From Euryarchaeota archaeon UBA53 (GTDB lineage Archaea; Thermoplasmatota; Poseidoniia; Poseidoniales; Poseidoniaceae), in the NCBI GenBank assembly GCA_002507425.1, contig DAZU01000126.1, forward strand, positions 6,947 through 21,379: a DNA stretch of 14,433 nt. The letters are read 5' to 3'. The stretch's first letter is position 1. Each line of letters begins with the position of its first letter. The notes under the pieces were generated by a model. It did not search any database, was not told where the DNA came from, and saw only the letters and a list, made by a program, of their open reading frames with translations. This document shows, piece after piece, positions 13,985-14,433 of this stretch. The position numbers and the translations under genes were made by a program.

Positions 13985-14433
13985 TTGAGGATTGCAGTTC
14001 TTATTGAAGAAAAATGCAAACCAAAAAGTGATGCTTACGACTACCTAAAGAAGTGGGCAGGTTCCTGTGGAGGAGACTGCATACAGATGAACGGAGATAA
14101 GTTCAAGATTTTGGAAAGTGCGTGTCCACCTTGCTTTGTTAGAGCAAAACACTGTCCAGGAGGCGCAGTGGTTGTGATCAATCTACCTGCGGAATTAAAA
14201 ACCGATATGATACATAGATATTCTCTAAATGGATTCAGATTATTCAAATTACCAACACCTTCCAAAGAATCAGTAGTTGGTATACTTGGTCCTAATGGAA
14301 TGGGTAAATCAACAGCGTTTAACATATTGAACGGTTCAATAACACCCAATTTAGGGGATTTTGAAGCCGATGAGGTTTGGTGGGAGGATGTCATAGATAG
14401 TTTGCCAAGAGGCGAACTTAGAGACTTCCTTGT
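13985..14433 (+). CDS. rli1: ABCE1/Rli1 ribosome-recycling ATPase, C-terminal part beyond window
   Basis: Starts at TTG 13985 with GGAG nine bases upstream (13972-13975). The first residues, LRIAVLIEEKCKPK, match the MRIAV...KCKPK start of ABCE1. The in-window 149 residues hold the N-terminal iron-sulfur domain (1-65), the linker INLP, HRY and the first ABC domain up to Walker A GPNGMGKST (102-110), then PNLGDF and a RGELRDF segment as in the family. ABCE1 splits ribosomes after termination. The oddity is the Fe-S domain: only six cysteines (11, 28, 32, 47, 50, 57) instead of eight. The second motif reads C-x2-C-x6-C-P, with Arg53 where the third Cys should be. No stop is reached before the edge. 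The family call is firm from overall similarity. Confidence 0.9.
   Translation, partial: MRIAVLIEEKCKPKSDAYDYLKKWAGSCGGDCIQMNGDKFKILESACPPCFVRAKHCPGGAVVVINLPAELKTDMIHRYSLNGFRLFKLPTPSKESVVGILGPNGMGKSTAFNILNGSITPNLGDFEADEVWWEDVIDSLPRGELRDFL

Noticed and set aside
14041..14394. A 117-codon open frame on the minus strand within the ABCE1 gene
   Set aside because: It lies antisense to clear ABCE1 coding sequence and its translation has no coherent features.
1..14433. CRISPR arrays, tRNA or rRNA genes, insertion sequences, integrases, toxin-antitoxin or defence genes
   Set aside because: I looked for regular repeats, cloverleaf-like sequence and typical motifs in all gaps and frames and found none.

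Overview
The window reads as a compact, moderately AT-rich archaeal chromosome segment. Archaeal markers are a eukaryote-type ribosomal protein L10e (uL16), an ABCE1/Rli1 recycling ATPase, a geranylgeranyl-reductase-family enzyme beside a trans-polyprenyl diphosphate synthase, and a prepilin with the archaeal AVSPVI N-terminus. A bacterial-type MutS1/MutL pair in that setting, with short intergenic gaps and GGAGGT-like ribosome-binding sites, fits a marine Thermoplasmatota lineage such as Ca. Poseidoniales (Marine Group II). That placement is inference from content, not a database match.

Layout. 1-2487 is the least familiar part: a left-truncated minus-strand gene for a protein with three SAP-like repeats and an AT-hook-like motif, preceded by a tiny overlapping ORF; a plus-strand helical/coiled-coil protein (732-1370); and, tail to tail with it, a minus-strand protein that looks like hydroxymethylbilane synthase (HemC) stripped of its catalytic residues (1351-2487). 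2567-4651 is a two-gene isoprenoid/lipid operon (polyprenyl diphosphate synthase, then an FAD-dependent geranylgeranyl reductase). 4734-5216 is an archaeal pilin-like protein. 5213-6181 (minus) is moaA for molybdopterin synthesis, divergent from aroA (6259-7416) of the shikimate pathway. 7417-11936 (minus) is a mutS-mutL operon joined by an ATGA overlap. 12039-13214 (minus) is a membrane-anchored extracytoplasmic protein of unknown function. 13330-13869 is rpl10e, followed by the 5' part of the ABCE1 gene, which runs off the right edge.

How the genes work together. The prenyl synthase and reductase plausibly supply and saturate archaeal lipid or quinone side chains. MutS and MutL form one mismatch-repair system; MutL carries all the nicking-endonuclease motifs, and MutS ends in a motif that satisfies both the bacterial beta-clamp and the archaeal/eukaryotic PCNA-binding consensus. 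L10e and ABCE1 both serve the ribosome. The remaining genes look like independent housekeeping units.

Points of most interest: the ABCE1 Fe-S domain with only six cysteines, the HemC-like pseudoenzyme, the SAP-repeat locus with a possible frameshifted small gene upstream, the MutS/MutL clamp motifs, and non-consensus residues in the EPSP synthase and prenyl synthase. No tRNA, rRNA, CRISPR array, insertion sequence or integrase was seen, and no gene-free stretch exceeds about 175 bases.
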